Of a stretch of DNA of 64,000 nt, positions 1 through 13,900 are shown piece by piece. Each line of letters starts with the position of its first letter. The first letter of the stretch is position 1. Origin of the DNA: Pogona vitticeps (taxonomy: Eukaryota > Chordata > Lepidosauria > Squamata > Agamidae). The notes beneath the pieces are model-generated. The model made no database searches. It had not been told where the DNA came from and saw nothing but the letters and a program-made list of their open reading frames with translations. Location of the stretch: assembly GCF_051106095.1 (NCBI RefSeq), contig NC_135785.1:92793001-92857000 (forward strand), given 5' to 3'. The translations under genes were made by a program, and so were the position numbers.

Positions 1-1483
1 TAAATGTGCTGTCCCCTCAAAACAATGCAGCACACAGCCATTAATGTCTAAACTGCTGGCAACAAAGGTGAGTACACCTCTAAGTGACCATGTCCAAATT
101 GGGCCTAAGTAGCCGTTTTCCCTCCCTGGTGTCATGAGACCTGTTAGTGTCACAAGTCTCGGGTGTGAAAGGGGGAGCAGGTGTTATCGCTCTCACTCTT
201 TCAGACTAGTCACTGGAATTTCCACATGGCACCTCATGGTAATGAACTATCTGAGGATCTGAAAAAAATGAATAGTTGCTCTACATAAAGATGGCCTAGG
301 CTATAAGAAGATTGCCAAAACCCTGAAACTGAGCTGCAGCACGGTGGCCAAGACCATCCAGCAGTTTAACAGGACAGGTTCCACTCAGAACAGGCCTCGC
401 CATTATCGATCAAAGAAGTCAAGTGCCCATGCTCAGCATCATAGCCAGAGGTTGGCTTTGGGAAATAGACGTATGAGTGCTGCCAGCATTGCTGCAGAGG
501 TTGAAGGGATGGGGGGGTCAACCTGTCAGTGCTCAGACCATACACCGCACACTGCATCAAATTGATCTCCAGGGCTGTTGTCTCAGAAGGAAGCCTAGAT
601 GATGCACAAGAAAGCCCGCATACGGTTTGCTGCAGACAAGCAGACTAAGGACATGGATTTCTGAAACCATGTCCTGTGGTCCGATGAGACCAAGATAGTC
701 ATATTTGGTTCAGATGGTGTCAGGCGTGTGTGGTGGCAGCCAGGTGAGGAGTACAAAGACAAGTGTGTTGTGCCTACAGTCAAGCATGGTGGTGGGAGTG
801 TCATGGTCTGTGGCTGCATGAGTGCTGCCGGCACTGGGGAGCTACAGTTCATTGAGGGAACCATGACTGCCAACATATACTGTGACATACTGAAGCAGAG
901 CATGATCCCCTCCCTTCAGATACTGGGCCGCAGAGCAGTATTCCAACATGATAACAACCCCAACACACCTCAAAACGATCCCTGCCTTGCTAAAGAAGCT
1001 GAGGGTAAAGGTGATGGACTAGCCAAGCATGTCTCCAGACCTAAACCCTATTGAGCATCTGTGGGGCATCCTAAAATGAAAGGTGGAGGTGCACAAGGTC
1101 TCTAACATCCACCAGCTCTGTGAAGTCGTCCTGGAGGAGTGGAAGAGGACTCCAGTGGCAACCTGTGAAGATCTGGTGAACTCTATGCCCAAGAGGGTTA
1201 AGGCAGTGCTGGAAAATAGTGGTGACCGCACAAAATATTGACACTTTGTGCCCAATTTGGACATTGTCACTTAGGGGTGTACTCACTTTTGTTGCCAGCG
1301 GTTTAGACATTAATGGCTGTGTGTTGCCTTATTTTGAGGGGACAGCACATTTACACTGTTCTACAAGCTGTATACTCACTGCTTTACATTGTAGCCAAGT
1401 GTCATTTCAGTGTTGTCACATGAAAAGATATAGTAAAATATTTATGAAAAGTGAGGGGGTGTATTCACTTCTGTGATACACTG
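1..1483 (+). mobile_element. Tc1-like DNA transposon, left end cut by window, transposase broken
   Basis: The first ~105 bases recur inverted at about 1250-1352 and the right inverted repeat continues outward to CACTG at 1483, followed by TA (1484-1485), the Tc1/mariner target site. So each terminal repeat is about 230 bp and the outer part of the left one is outside the window. Between them is a decayed transposase: an N-terminal helix-turn-helix stretch near 285-420 (KIAKTLKLS..TVAKTIQQF), a first catalytic Asp context (SDETKI, near 680) and a second one (FQHDNNPN, near 945), then NPIEHLWG near 1045 in another frame. Several frame changes make it inactive. The terminal sequence is of the type known from fish, frog and squamate Tc1 elements. 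Confidence 0.9.
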
Positions 1484-1726
1484 TATGATGTAATGGTCAA
1501 TTGCTACTTGTTGACCATATTCACTGTATTGGGATGATGGATAACTGGAGTTGTAGCAGTATGTGAGTAAATTCATAGTACACTTTGATGACATATAAAT
1601 TCTCCTTTTCAATCATTTCACTCCAGTCTTCCAGCCTGTTACTCATTTTTATTATGCAATAAATTACTTTTGTAGTGAAATCATTCATACCGTATTGCAA
1701 ATGAGATGTGTCTTTTCTTTTCTTAG

Positions 1727-1938
1727 AAGCCTACAAAATTCACAAAGACTCGGGGCTTATAACAACACGCAGACGTCTTCAATCTTATGAGAGGTTCAAC
1801 CTGACGGTGGTAGCCACAGACAAAGGAAGACCGCCTCTTTGGGGGACTACCATGCTCCAAGTGGATGTTATTGACATCAATGATAACCGACCGTTATTTG
1901 TCCGGCCCCCCAACGGTACTATTCTGCACATTAAAGAG
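1727..1938 (+). CDS. CDH23: CDH23 exon: end of EC24
   Basis: Acceptor TCTTAG precedes 1727 and donor GTAAAT follows 1938. The exon starts with the last two bases of a Glu codon and reads AYKIHKDSGLITTRR..., with VATDKG and the repeat-closing calcium linker DINDNRP. It ends in phase 0 after HIKE. Confidence 0.95.
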
Positions 1939-4900
1939 GTAAATCACCACAAATTTTTCATGCTTCTGATATGGTGCTGTGCTCAAGGGCCAGATTTCTA
2001 GTGGTTAGACAGATGATAATTTAACTTTAGTATAGCTGATTTCTACCAAAAAAATTGTCTGTAAATTTGCTTTGATTTCCATTTGTGTGTCTTATTGTCT
2101 TTCATAAGCAGAACTGTATGAATAGCTATATTACTGTTGCTTGACTAACCGAGCTGCAAAACAAGGTACCAAAGCTCGTATTTCAGCAGCCCACTTGAGT
2201 CAAATCAGTGTCTGGCTTGAATCCAAAATGGCTGTTGTTACAGTATAGGGGCAAAATACAACATGTAAGGCTTTAAAGTGGCTTTTATGACCCCCCCAAA
2301 GGGTTGGTGGGAAATGCTTCAAATAAAAAATGGCATAATTTCCCATTGTGAAGGGGAATCCAAAATTTGTTGTTTTTTTAAAAGTGTAGGAGGTCAAAAG
2401 GATGCAGTCCTCCAGGGTTCTGGGAAGGGCAACTATAGCCCCTGGGCCCACTGAAGGCACCCATCTCTACACTAAATTCTGATTCTCCTGTATATAAAAC
2501 ATAAGGACCCAAACCAAAATGACAGATCAGTCCGTCAGGTGGCAGCAGTGCAAACAAATAAGGGAAATGTCTAGGTTAGAATGAAAAAAGCAACTTGTAC
2601 TGTTCAGTTGGAACTAACGTCTAAAGTTCTGCTAGGCTGGTTAGTTGTAGATAAAGCCAATACATTCTTATTTAATAAGTTCAGGCTATTGACTTCCCTT
2701 GTAGGAATCATATGCTTATGTGGCAGTGTAATTTTTTTTTTAGTTTGTAGTTCAGGAAAGTCCATTGTGAGAACTTCACAGAATCTTCAAAAGACCAAAA
2801 TTTATCTGTGAGTTCCACAGCAGCTAGGCCAGCTTCCAAGCATGAATAAAAACCCCTAATTGAAAGTAATGGAATAATGGAATATTAGAACATGATCTAT
2901 CTCCACATCCCATAGATACCTACTAAATTGAATCCTTAATCATTTTTTTCTGCTGCTGTGTGTGTCCACAAACAGGAAATCCCCCTGCGATCCAATGTGT
3001 ACGAGGTCTATGCCACAGACAAGGATGAGGGCCTCAATGGAGCTGTGCAATACACTTTACTCAAAACTGGTGCAGGGAATAAAGACTGGGAATACTTCAC
3101 TATTGACTCCAACAGTGGGCTTATTCAGACAGCAATGAGGCTGGACCGAGAGAAGCAAGCTGTATACAGTGTAAGTCCTGAAGCCCGTAAAAGTAGCCCA
3201 CATGACTAATTGTCTGTATTAGCCATCTGCTGGTAGCTTTGCCCATCTTTGCTCAGCCAAATGATATTATGATGACTAGCTGTGCTAGGCATGATATATG
3301 GGAGTTGTAGTCCAAGGGGACCTTTGTATTCATATCCTGGGGAATACGAAGCTCAGCACCACAGATGCAATGGTGATTCATTCCCGTCCCACCAGAACCA
3401 GCCTACTCTCCATGCTCCTCACAGCACGTGTGCCCAATGGTGGCAACATCACACGAGTCTCCCTGCTCAACTGGTGACCAGTCAGCTAAGGGAAGAGGTG
3501 GGGTAGTGCCAGTGGAACTATGTCCAATGCCACGATTGGACACATGCACTGTGATTGGACTGGGCTGGTTCTGGGTGTCAGGAATCGACCATCTTGGCAC
3601 CTGTGGTGCTGAGCTTTGTATTTGTATCCCCTGGGTGTACTAGGGACCTAAGGTTGGAAATAACTGAACTAGAATAACAAATGTGAATCATCAGAACAGA
3701 ATTAGGTATGCAATAAATCTGTCTTGACATTCTATAAATTTTATAAAGTTCCAGAGTTCTGATGAATGTTTAGGTCTTCTTCACGGGTTCTGAGCAGACA
3801 TAGAAATGAAAATTTGTGAGAACGGAATAAATGGAGCATTTTAGAAAGGTCTGGAAGCACAGGAGTGCTGCCCCCTGCCCATTGGCCACATGCAAAAGTG
3901 CTGAAAACGTGGCACAAGAGGATAAAACCAGCCCTCCTGCTTCGTTCTTTTCTGAATGTAAAGAGAACAGAAACAGAAAAAAACTTCTGTCTTCAAGTTC
4001 TGATTTTCTTCTTTGATCTCTGTTATTTCTATGATCATCGTTTTTCTTCATTATGCTCCCCTTAGTTAATCCTCCTTTAATTGGACTAAATCCACTGTTA
4101 GTCCTTCTTAGAGTATAATCATTGTTTCTCTCAGCTCCCATTGATTTCCATGATTCTGACTGAGTTTTCAACAAGGAGGAATTATCTGACATCAAGACGA
4201 CCGCACTGTTCATGCTGCAGTCACTGTTTTCCTTAAGTACCTCTTATGCTTCCTCATTCCCATCACAGTCATTCTAAACATGGCAAGTCTACTTCACTTT
4301 CAGAATTGCCTTTCCCATGGCCATTCAGAGGTCCAGAGGGGGTCTCTCTTAGTAATGCTCTATGGGAAAGTCAGTGAAAGAAACTGGGCAGGAAGATCCT
4401 GGCCCCTACCCTTTACCATGGCCGAATGAGGAGGACAGTCCCTCTAATCATTCAAAGCTTTCTAGGAGACTTTATGTGTTCTCTGTGTGTGCTCCACATG
4501 GATAACTCCACAAAATATCCACTTGATGAACACTGTTACAAGTAAGAAGCTATGGGGTGGGTGTTTCTGCATGGGACTGGGAAAAAAGGAATAGGCTACT
4601 AAACACCTAAAATACCTCAATATGCATCTGGTTGGATACATTTGCTTTGGTAGAACACATGTTTGGCTACCTTTCTTAAAATCTTGTGGGAAAGTTTGGT
4701 CCTATAAATGTGATGTGCAGGTGGAAGGGACAGAATTGCAGCTTGATAAACAAATAGTCAAGAAATGCCTTGTTATTTTGAATGATTTCAGATCTCAAGG
4801 GCTGGATGAACTGCATCAAAGAGTATTGAAGGAACTGGCTGGAGAACTCTCAGATCCACTGTCTATTATTTTATTGAAATAATGGAGGATGGGTGAAGTG

Positions 4901-7900
4901 CTGGATGATCAGAGGAGGGCTAATGTTGTCCCTACCTTCAAAAATGAGGAACCTGGGAACTGCAGCCCAGTCAGCCCTTACATCAGTCCCAGGGAAAGTT
5001 CTGGAGCAGGTTATAGAATCATAGAATAGTTGAGTTGGAAGGGGCCTATAAGGCCATCAAGTCCAACCCCCTGCTCAGTGAAGGAATCCAGATCAAAGCA
5101 GATCTAACAGATGGCCACCCAATTTTCTCTTAAATACCTCCAGCGTTGGAGTCCTCACCACCTTCTGGGGTAATTGGTTCTATTGCCTTACTGCTCTAGC
5201 AGTTAGGAAGCTTTTCTTGATATTCAACCTAAACCTGGTTTTCAATAGCTTAGAGCCATTGTTACGTGTCCTACACCCTGAGATAATCAAGAACAGATCC
5301 TGCCCTTCCTCTGAATGACTACTTTTTAAGTATTTGAAAAATGCTATCATGTCTCCCCTCAGTCTTCTTTTCTCAAGACTAAACGTGCCCAGTTCTTTCA
5401 GTACTTCCTCATAGGGCTTGGTTTCCAGTCCCCTGATCATCCTCGTCGCCCTCCTCTGAACTTGTTCCAGTTTGTCAGCATCCTTCTTGAAGTGTGATGT
5501 CCAGAAGTGGACACAGTTCTCAAGGTGAAGCCTAACCTGTGTTGAATAGAGAGGAACTAGCACCTCGCAGGGTTTGGAAACTATACTTCTATTAATGCAA
5601 CCTAAAAAATGCATTTACCTTTGTTTGTTTGTTTTGTTTGAGCCACATCACACTGTTCGCTGACATTCAGCTTGTGATCTACAACAATTCCAAGATCCTT
5701 CTCACTCATAGTATTAATGAGCCAAGTATCTCCCATCTTGTAACTGTGCATTTGTGTTTTTTTCCCCAGGTGTAGAACATTGCACTTATCCCTGTTGAAT
5801 TTCATTCTGTTGTTTTCAGTCCAATGCCCAAGCCTGTCAAGATCTTTTCGAATTTTGTTCCTGTTTTCCCAGTTATTAGCTATTCCACCCAATTTGGTGA
5901 CATCCACAAATTTAACAAGGATTCCCTGCACTCCCTCATCCAAGTCATTAAAAAATATTGAAATACACTGGGCCCATGATTGAGCCTTGTGGTACCCCAC
6001 TTGTCACCTCCTCCAAGTTTGAGGAGGAGCCATTGATAACAGCTCTTTGAGTATGATTCTGTAACCAACTGTGTGTCCACCAGACAGTTGTTCTATCCAG
6101 CTCACACCTAATTAGCTTGCTAGTCAGAATATCATGGGGCACTTTGTCGAAGGCCTTATTGAAGTGAAGATATAATACGTGTGTAGCATTCCCACCATCT
6201 ACCAGGGAGGTTACTTGATCACAAAATGAGATAAGATCAGTCTGGCAGAATTTGTTCTTGACAAATCCATGTTGGCTTCTAGTTATAAAGTGGTCACTCT
6301 GCAAGCACCTTGAAAACAATGCAGTAAAAACTAGAAGCCAACATAAAAATTTGTCCAGAACAAATCCTACAAGACTAATCTTATATCACTTTTAATGAGG
6401 TATCTTCCCTGGTAGATGGTGAGAATGCTGTAGAAATAATATATCTTGACTTCAGCAAAGCTTCTGACAAAGTGCCCTATGATATGCTGATTAGCAGCCT
6501 AACTAGGTGTGGGTTAGAAAGCAGAATGCAGGGGGTTGGACTCGATGGCCTGAGAGGCTCCTTCCAGCTCCCTTATTCCATGATTCTGTGATCTGCCAAA
6601 AAAAAAGGTACTCACTGAAAGTGGCAGGACTGAACAAGATCACCAAGGAGTCTTCCAGATGGAGCAAACTTGACTTTGGTTTCTTCTTACTCTCTTCTTT
6701 TGCAAAGACTCATACATGGAAACACACTGATGTTAGAACATATCCCATTATTCCAACAGTGCATTTTTTAAAATCCCTGTGTGTAGGAGGGTTAAAAACA
6801 GACATACTGTATCTCATTGTTGTGAGAATAACTTGCTGTTACAGATCCAGAAAATGCCTGTACTGTATACTATTTCCTCTTTGTGACTCAGTGTAACTCT
6901 GTATTGCTGCCTCCCTTTTGTAATTCTTATGGAGGAAGCAGTGCGTGTGTGAGAATGCTGGCCTCTGCTTTTGCCATTGACAGCAAACCAAGTGTATGAC
7001 CAAGTTTCTCTGTGTTTCTCCTGTAGTTGATCATTGTGGCATGTGATCAAGGGCAACCACCATATGAGACCATGCAGCCCCTCCAAGTGGCGCTGGATGA
7101 TATTGATGACAACGAGCCTGTCTTCATGAGGCCGCCTGTAAGCAGGTCTATCCCTTCCCCTTCTGGACTTCATTGGAACTGTGGAATAGGAGGTCCCAAG
7201 ATACAAAGAGTTTCTTTGGGAATGATAAAGAAAGGAACTCTTGTTATTCTGTTGTATTTTTGGGAGACACCTGGTAGAACCCTAACATTTATTTGGAATC
7301 CTCAATGATTCAATAAGCAGTTTTATTGTCGGAAAAAAGTTCCATATCACATCATTGCTACATTGGTAGCCTTTTATTGACAACAATCTGAGAACCTGGA
7401 GAAACATAGCATAGTTTTCACCAGGAAAGTTTTCAGCGTTGATATATGAAGCCTTCTTAATGTTCAATATCCCTTGACCCATCAAACTAAGCACTGTGGC
7501 TGTCCTGCTGTCCAGATTTTGTTATCCAGAAGTCTTGAATCCTAACATCTTTCAAGTAGGGATTCCACAGACAAAACCTGGATCCTTAAAAAGAATCCTT
7601 CGAAGCACGTGTAACTACTATTAAGTAGTTTGTCAGGAGAACAGTGGTTTATATCATATGTATCTTTTTATAAGACTGAGTGAGGAAAACCTCTAAAATC
7701 TTGGAAATTAAAAAAAAAATCAACAAACTACACCATAGCACAAAGTGCTGTCCTCTGAAGATGCTGGCTACAGAGACTGGCGAAATGTTAGGAAGAACAA
7801 CCTTCAGAACACGGCCAAAGAGCCCGAAAAACCCACAACAACCAAATTAAACAATTGCTCTCAGAAAGAAAACTACCAGCAACAAGAGGACCTAAGTTGC

Positions 7901-10900
7901 TTCATTCAGCAATCTTGCATGCTTCTCCGTAGCAATTTTAATTTTATTTGTCATTTTAAATGTTTTGTTTTTGACCAGATTAGGGTTGTTGTTTTTAGTT
8001 TATATGCAAGTATATAGTTTACCAATAACAATGGTAGAGGACAGCCTTGAATGCAATTTATTGTTTTGCTTTGTGACATCGTGCTTATGTATATTTATGG
8101 CCTTGTTATCACCTGTTTCTTCTCTTCCTCCTGTCTTCTTCTGCAGAAAGGGAGTCCTCCTTATCAGGTGCTTTCCATGCCAGAACACTCCCGCCCAAAT
8201 ACTATTGTGGGGAATGTCACTGGAGCAGTTGACGCTGATGAGGGTTCCAATGCTATTGTCTATTACTTCCTTGCAGGTAGATTTCACCTCTTGCTCTCAT
8301 CTTTCCACTCATTTTGCAAAAGTTGTTCTGTGTTTGTATCATCATCAGATACATCTTTCAATTCGTGAATTGAGCCTTCGTGAATACATCTTTCAATTCG
8401 TCATTTTATTTATCTGTTTATTAGAAGCATCATCAAAGGGTTCCAATGATTGTAATCCATTTGGCCTTTCCTTCTAGATCAGGCACAATTAAAATTAAAG
8501 CATCTCTTCCTAGGCTGGGGAAAAAATGCCTAATCCTAGAAAATCTTGAGCTGGTCATCTGATGGTACTTGGAGAGGTGTAATCTCACTTTCTTTTCCTT
8601 ACTCATATAATCTCAGGGCCCTTCAGCAAAAATCCAACATGCTAACCACAACATGACCCTTTGGCAGTTCGATATACTACCAATGTCTACTGATCCTAAT
8701 GATTTGGATGTTATGCTTTGTAATCCCATCCTTTGGTGTATACGTATGTTCATGTGCCCATGCATACATGTATATACACAGAGAGATGGATAAGAATCAA
8801 CACTGCTACCTGAATTTTTAAAACTTTTCTTGGGATTTGTAACTTTGAGGATAGTCCTGCTGAATGTCTGAGCCTCAGAACTCACCACCATCACAGGCAT
8901 CTTATTGTTGGAACAGACAAAGTACACCACACAATGTCTGAAGAGAGAAGCTCCACCTGCTTTGGTCCATGAGCCACCCATGGCCTGACTGCAAGGGGCA
9001 ATCATCCAGCATTCCTTACAGCCTGCTCTTGCTGGAAACAGGAATAACTGGCTGCTTCTAATCCTGATTCTTTGGGATGAATGCAAGTTCAGAGCTAGCT
9101 CAGTACACAAGTTATATATATCTAGGTACTGTACATCCTTAGAAATACCATTTAAAAGAGACCCAGATGGGTGCACATTAGTTACTTCTTGCTTGTACTT
9201 TTCTGGAATAAAACCTACTCTCCTTAACCTGATCTTTCCTTCCTGCCTCATTCGTTCCACCTGGTAACAGCATCCTTTGGCATTGAACTGTAAGGCACTG
9301 GAAGAAAATAAATCAGAGGAAATCTAACAACAATTTCTGTGCCCATTTCTATTTTTAAATAATATCACAAAAAAATTCCAATTTGAGAAAGAAAAAGATT
9401 CAGAGTAAAACTGGTTTGTATTCTCTTCTTCTAGCTGGCAATAAAGAAAACAATTTCCAACTGAGCCGGGAAGGAAAATTGCAGGTTTTGCGGGACTTGG
9501 ACCGAGAAAAAGAGACTTTCTACTCTGTCATTGTCAAAGCCTCAAGCAACAGGAACTGGACGCCTCCCCAGGGTCGCCGAGCAGCCAGGATCCAAGCCAT
9601 GGACCTCAGCACTGACCCGACCCTCCAAGAAGTACGGATCTTTCTAGAAGACATTAATGACCAGCCTCCCCGGTTCACCAAGTCAGAATACACTGCAGGT
9701 AAGGATTCTTCTGCTTGGATGTTGCTGATCTAGGATGAAAAGGGTTTTCTGGAAAGTCGTGGAATACTTAATGTCACATGAGAAAAAGTATGTGGTAGGT
9801 GTTCTGTGGATACAATTTGAGGACTAAAAAAAGATCATCTGTTTGGTAAAGGTATTCAATTGTGAGTTAAGAATTAAAGGGAAATCTTCATGGTACAGAT
9901 ACCTCATCATTAGAACTGAAATCACATTAGAGTTCAAAGGTCAAAATTTAGGCAGACTTTCATGTCTGAGAAATTGGACTACCAAGGAAAGCCCGTGTTT
10001 AACTCCCAAAGGCTAATTACAAAGCAAAAAGAAATTTTACTTTGCGAAGTAGGTGAAGTGAGAAAATCTCCTGCTGTAACAATCACATGCTTCTTCTAAT
10101 GACAAGTTACCTGTAATAGCTGGGCCATTGAAAAACACTCAGATGTTACCTCTTTCACTTTACTGTCTGTAACAATCCAGCAGGAAAATCCTGGAAAAGA
10201 TATTCAGTGTGATTGTCCAGAGTTAAATAGTTCGGTCCTGTTGCTTTTATGCCTATTTTCTTTATAATACTCAGCTTAGAGTCACAAGGAATATTAAAGT
10301 TTTGATTTACACTTTATGCAATGTCATGTTTAGCATGATTAGTCAAACAGAGAAAAGAGAGGAGTAGAAGAGCAGAGCCAGATAACAAAAGAGTAGTTTT
10401 CCAATACAGTATGTGACTTTTTAGACTGGTCAGAAGCAAGGGTCATTTGCTCTTCTGTGATGTGCTAGGCATTGGTACGATAAAGCCATGCATGTTGCAT
10501 GAAAGCTGGAGCACTGGGTGGCTCATCTTTACTGTGATGTACAGTGAAATCTCTAGATACTCTTTGCCAACAATGAGTTCTGCCTTTATCGGTCTGCCTC
10601 TTTGTCTTTTTCCTTCCTCACTTCCATTTCCTCGTTCCCCACTGCCACCTGCTGGAAGGGGTTGCAACTGATGCAAAGGTGGGTTCCGAGCTGATCAAGC
10701 TTGTTGCACTGGATGCTGATGTGGGGAATAATAGCCTAGTCTTATACAGCATTTTGGGGATACGCTACATCAAGCAACATTCAAACGATTCTGAAGAGGT
10801 GGCCAACATTTTCAGCATTGGTAAGAATGATATTAGTATGTGTGAGAGTCTGCATTAGTCATGCAGTCCAGTTCTTGTGGTACATGTATAAAGGGATGTG

Positions 10901-13900
10901 CTGATTTGCTTGTCCAGAAGCAAGATGTGCTATACTGACAGATCCATGAGCATTTAATTCAACATCCATCAGAAGTTTCCTTTGGTCTCTGAGGTTATGT
11001 AACAGCTGTGTTTGTGGCAAGAGGCTAGCAGAGACAAAGGGTTGTCATAAAGCAAAGACTGCTTGCTTTGACTGAGGGAAATGGGAGAATACAACACACT
11101 CTAGTTGTAATGACATTTTTAAAAAGTCTTTTTGATGCAGTGCAATGAAAATTATTTACGTTTTGTTCCTCTTGAAACAGGCCTTGATTAGCACAAAGAT
11201 AAAAGAGACACTGACCCAAATCCTGTTGCTTACCACAGTAAATTGCATTAGAGTAGGGCCATTGAATCAATGGGGATTTTGTGAGTCATCTCCACTGTAA
11301 GTTCCATTGATTCACACAAGCCTACTCTAACTGCAGCTTACTTTAAAATAGTAAATCCCAAAGTAGGCATTTCAGAATGCAAATTTAGGGGTTACATACC
11401 TATTTGCTTCGCCTTTATTTTTAAAAGGGACCCTAAAACACCATGCTCTTCCAAACTAATCCATCAGAGAGATGGCTAGCCTAGAATCTTTTCACCTGAT
11501 ATATTACATTTTTCACCTGCAGTGCAGTTTTTAGACAGGAAGGTGATCAAACATGCAATCTTCCACTTCCAGTCTGAAGAGGTTAGTTTCAACATGCGTG
11601 TAGGATCAGATGATTCTGAATGTGCAAGTTGGCTTTAAATACTGCCCTACTTGTTGGTTCTTCTCCAAGGTAACCTAGATGGGATCCTTCGAACCTTTGA
11701 CCTCTTCACTGCATACAACCCTGGCTATTTTGTGGTGGACGTGATGGCCTCCGACCTGGCTGGTCACAATGACACTGCTGTTGTAGGAATCTACATCCTG
11801 CGGGATGATCAGCGGGTAAAGATTATAATCAACGAGATCCCAGATAAAGTGCGGCAATTTGAGGAAGAGTTCATCAGCCTGTTGTCAAATATCACAGGGG
11901 CCATTGTCAATACAGATGATGTGCAGGTAACAGTCAGTGATGGGGCGGGCTGGAAGATACACTTCTTTTCTCATAAGGCTTTAATTGGTTCTCGTTCTTG
12001 CTGCAACATGTCCTTTTCTGGTGGGAATGCCTTAAAGGTGCTATCACACAGAATAATGCCTGCTAATATTATGTAGTTGGGGAAACAGAAGAACATCTTT
12101 TTTCTTTCTTTTTTTCCTTCCATATAGTTCCATGTTGACAAAAAGGGCCGTGTGAACTTTGCCCAAACAGAATTGCTGATTCATGTGGTGAACCGGGAAA
12201 CTAATCGGATTCTGGATGTAGAACGGTAAAGATGATGTAATTATATATATGTTTGGAATTTGATCATAGAAAGAAATACACAAATGAATTCATATGTGAG
12301 GTGAGATTTGAACTGAGTACTTCTTGGTTTACACTTTTGCTGCATCATAACATCTCTTTCTCTGCAGAGTTATCATTGCTAAGATGGCTCCCCCCCACCC
12401 CCGAGCCTCAGCCATTAGGAAGAGCCTCTAAACTGATGCAATGATGAAGACATAGTCTGTTTTACTACTAGCTCTGAAGAGAGATAAATTGGTGTTCAGC
12501 AGTATTTCACATTGAACAGACATCCTGCCTAACCATCTTTGCGTATGTTGGCGAAGGCTTTCACGGCCGGGATCTAATGGTTGTTGTGGGTTTTCGGGCT
12601 CTTTGGCTGTGTTCTAAAGGTTGTTCAACTTTCAGAATACGGCCAAAGAGCTCGAAAAATCCACAACAACCATCTTTGCATATGTTTGAAGTTCATAATT
12701 GTCTGGAAAGGAGAGACGATAGTCCCAGGATGTAAAAAAGGGTATCAGTATTTTTATTCAAAGATAAGAGCCCAATGGGTTTCGGCTAATATATTTTCAG
12801 CCTTCTTCAGGGGCTATTATGTAATAGATAAAACAGGAAAAGCATATATGTTAGCTTCTTATTTACAAGGGACAACCTATACACATTATTTTAAAATTTA
12901 AAACATTTTATACAGCCATTAAGACAATAATGTAATTGTAACAACTTATAATAGGTATTTAAAGTAATTCACAGGAAGAATAGAACCAATTCATGAGTGA
13001 ACGCAAGAAGTCATGGTACATACCACTGATATTGCACTTGCATTGAATATGTTTTTGAGGATTTTTTTTAAGGGAGAGTTTTCCACTCCTTTTCGGATAA
13101 ATGGTGCCATAGCAGCAGGAGAAGAACAGTTTTATAAATAAAATTTTACACAACTGTGCAGAAGGACGAACCGGTGTGTTAGAGCTCCCTGGCTAATTAG
13201 CCCATTGGGAAAATGTGTGAAGGAGATACTGTAGGGCTAAATAAAAATACTGATATCCTTTTTTACATCATGGGTCTATCATCTCTCCTTGCTAGATAAC
13301 TTCAGTGGATGTACCAGTCTTTTTTGTTTTTGAAGTCCGTAATTGGACAAATTCTCCTTTATTATACAGAGATAGACATTTAGCCCAAGGTGTTAGGTAG
13401 CATTTGTTTAGCTTCAGTGACACTGAGGTAACATGGCACCTGGCACTAGTATTTGTGGGTGGCCATCCCAAGGGAATCCTGGAAGTCTTCAACTACGAAC
13501 TGAGTCTTCTCTGTGGTGGCTGCCTGTTTATGGAATTTATTATCAGCCCCACCATCACCACGACAACCACTAATGTTTAGAAGGCAAATCAAAACATCGT
13601 TCTTCGAACAGGCTTCTGAGAACCTTGAATATACAGTATATCACCGAATGCAATGTAGCTAGTACAGTATGCAGTTTGTACTCCTGAAGACAACAGGACA
13701 TTTTTCTTTGAAATGCTCGATCTTTAATGTTTTTATTTATAACTTGGAAGCTAAACTTGTGAAGTTTTTTGAGCTAATTCAGTCTGCTTGGACTGGGATC
13801 GGTCATTTTTTTTCTATGATGCTCCAAGAAACCAGAATGGTTTTCAATCTTCTCCCTATTTGATTTAATTGCTTAATTTATATAATTTACACACTATTGC

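Noticed and set aside
3770-4213. 147-codon - strand frame
   Set aside because: No recognisable motif, overlapping frames on both strands, and no splice or promoter context; treated as chance.
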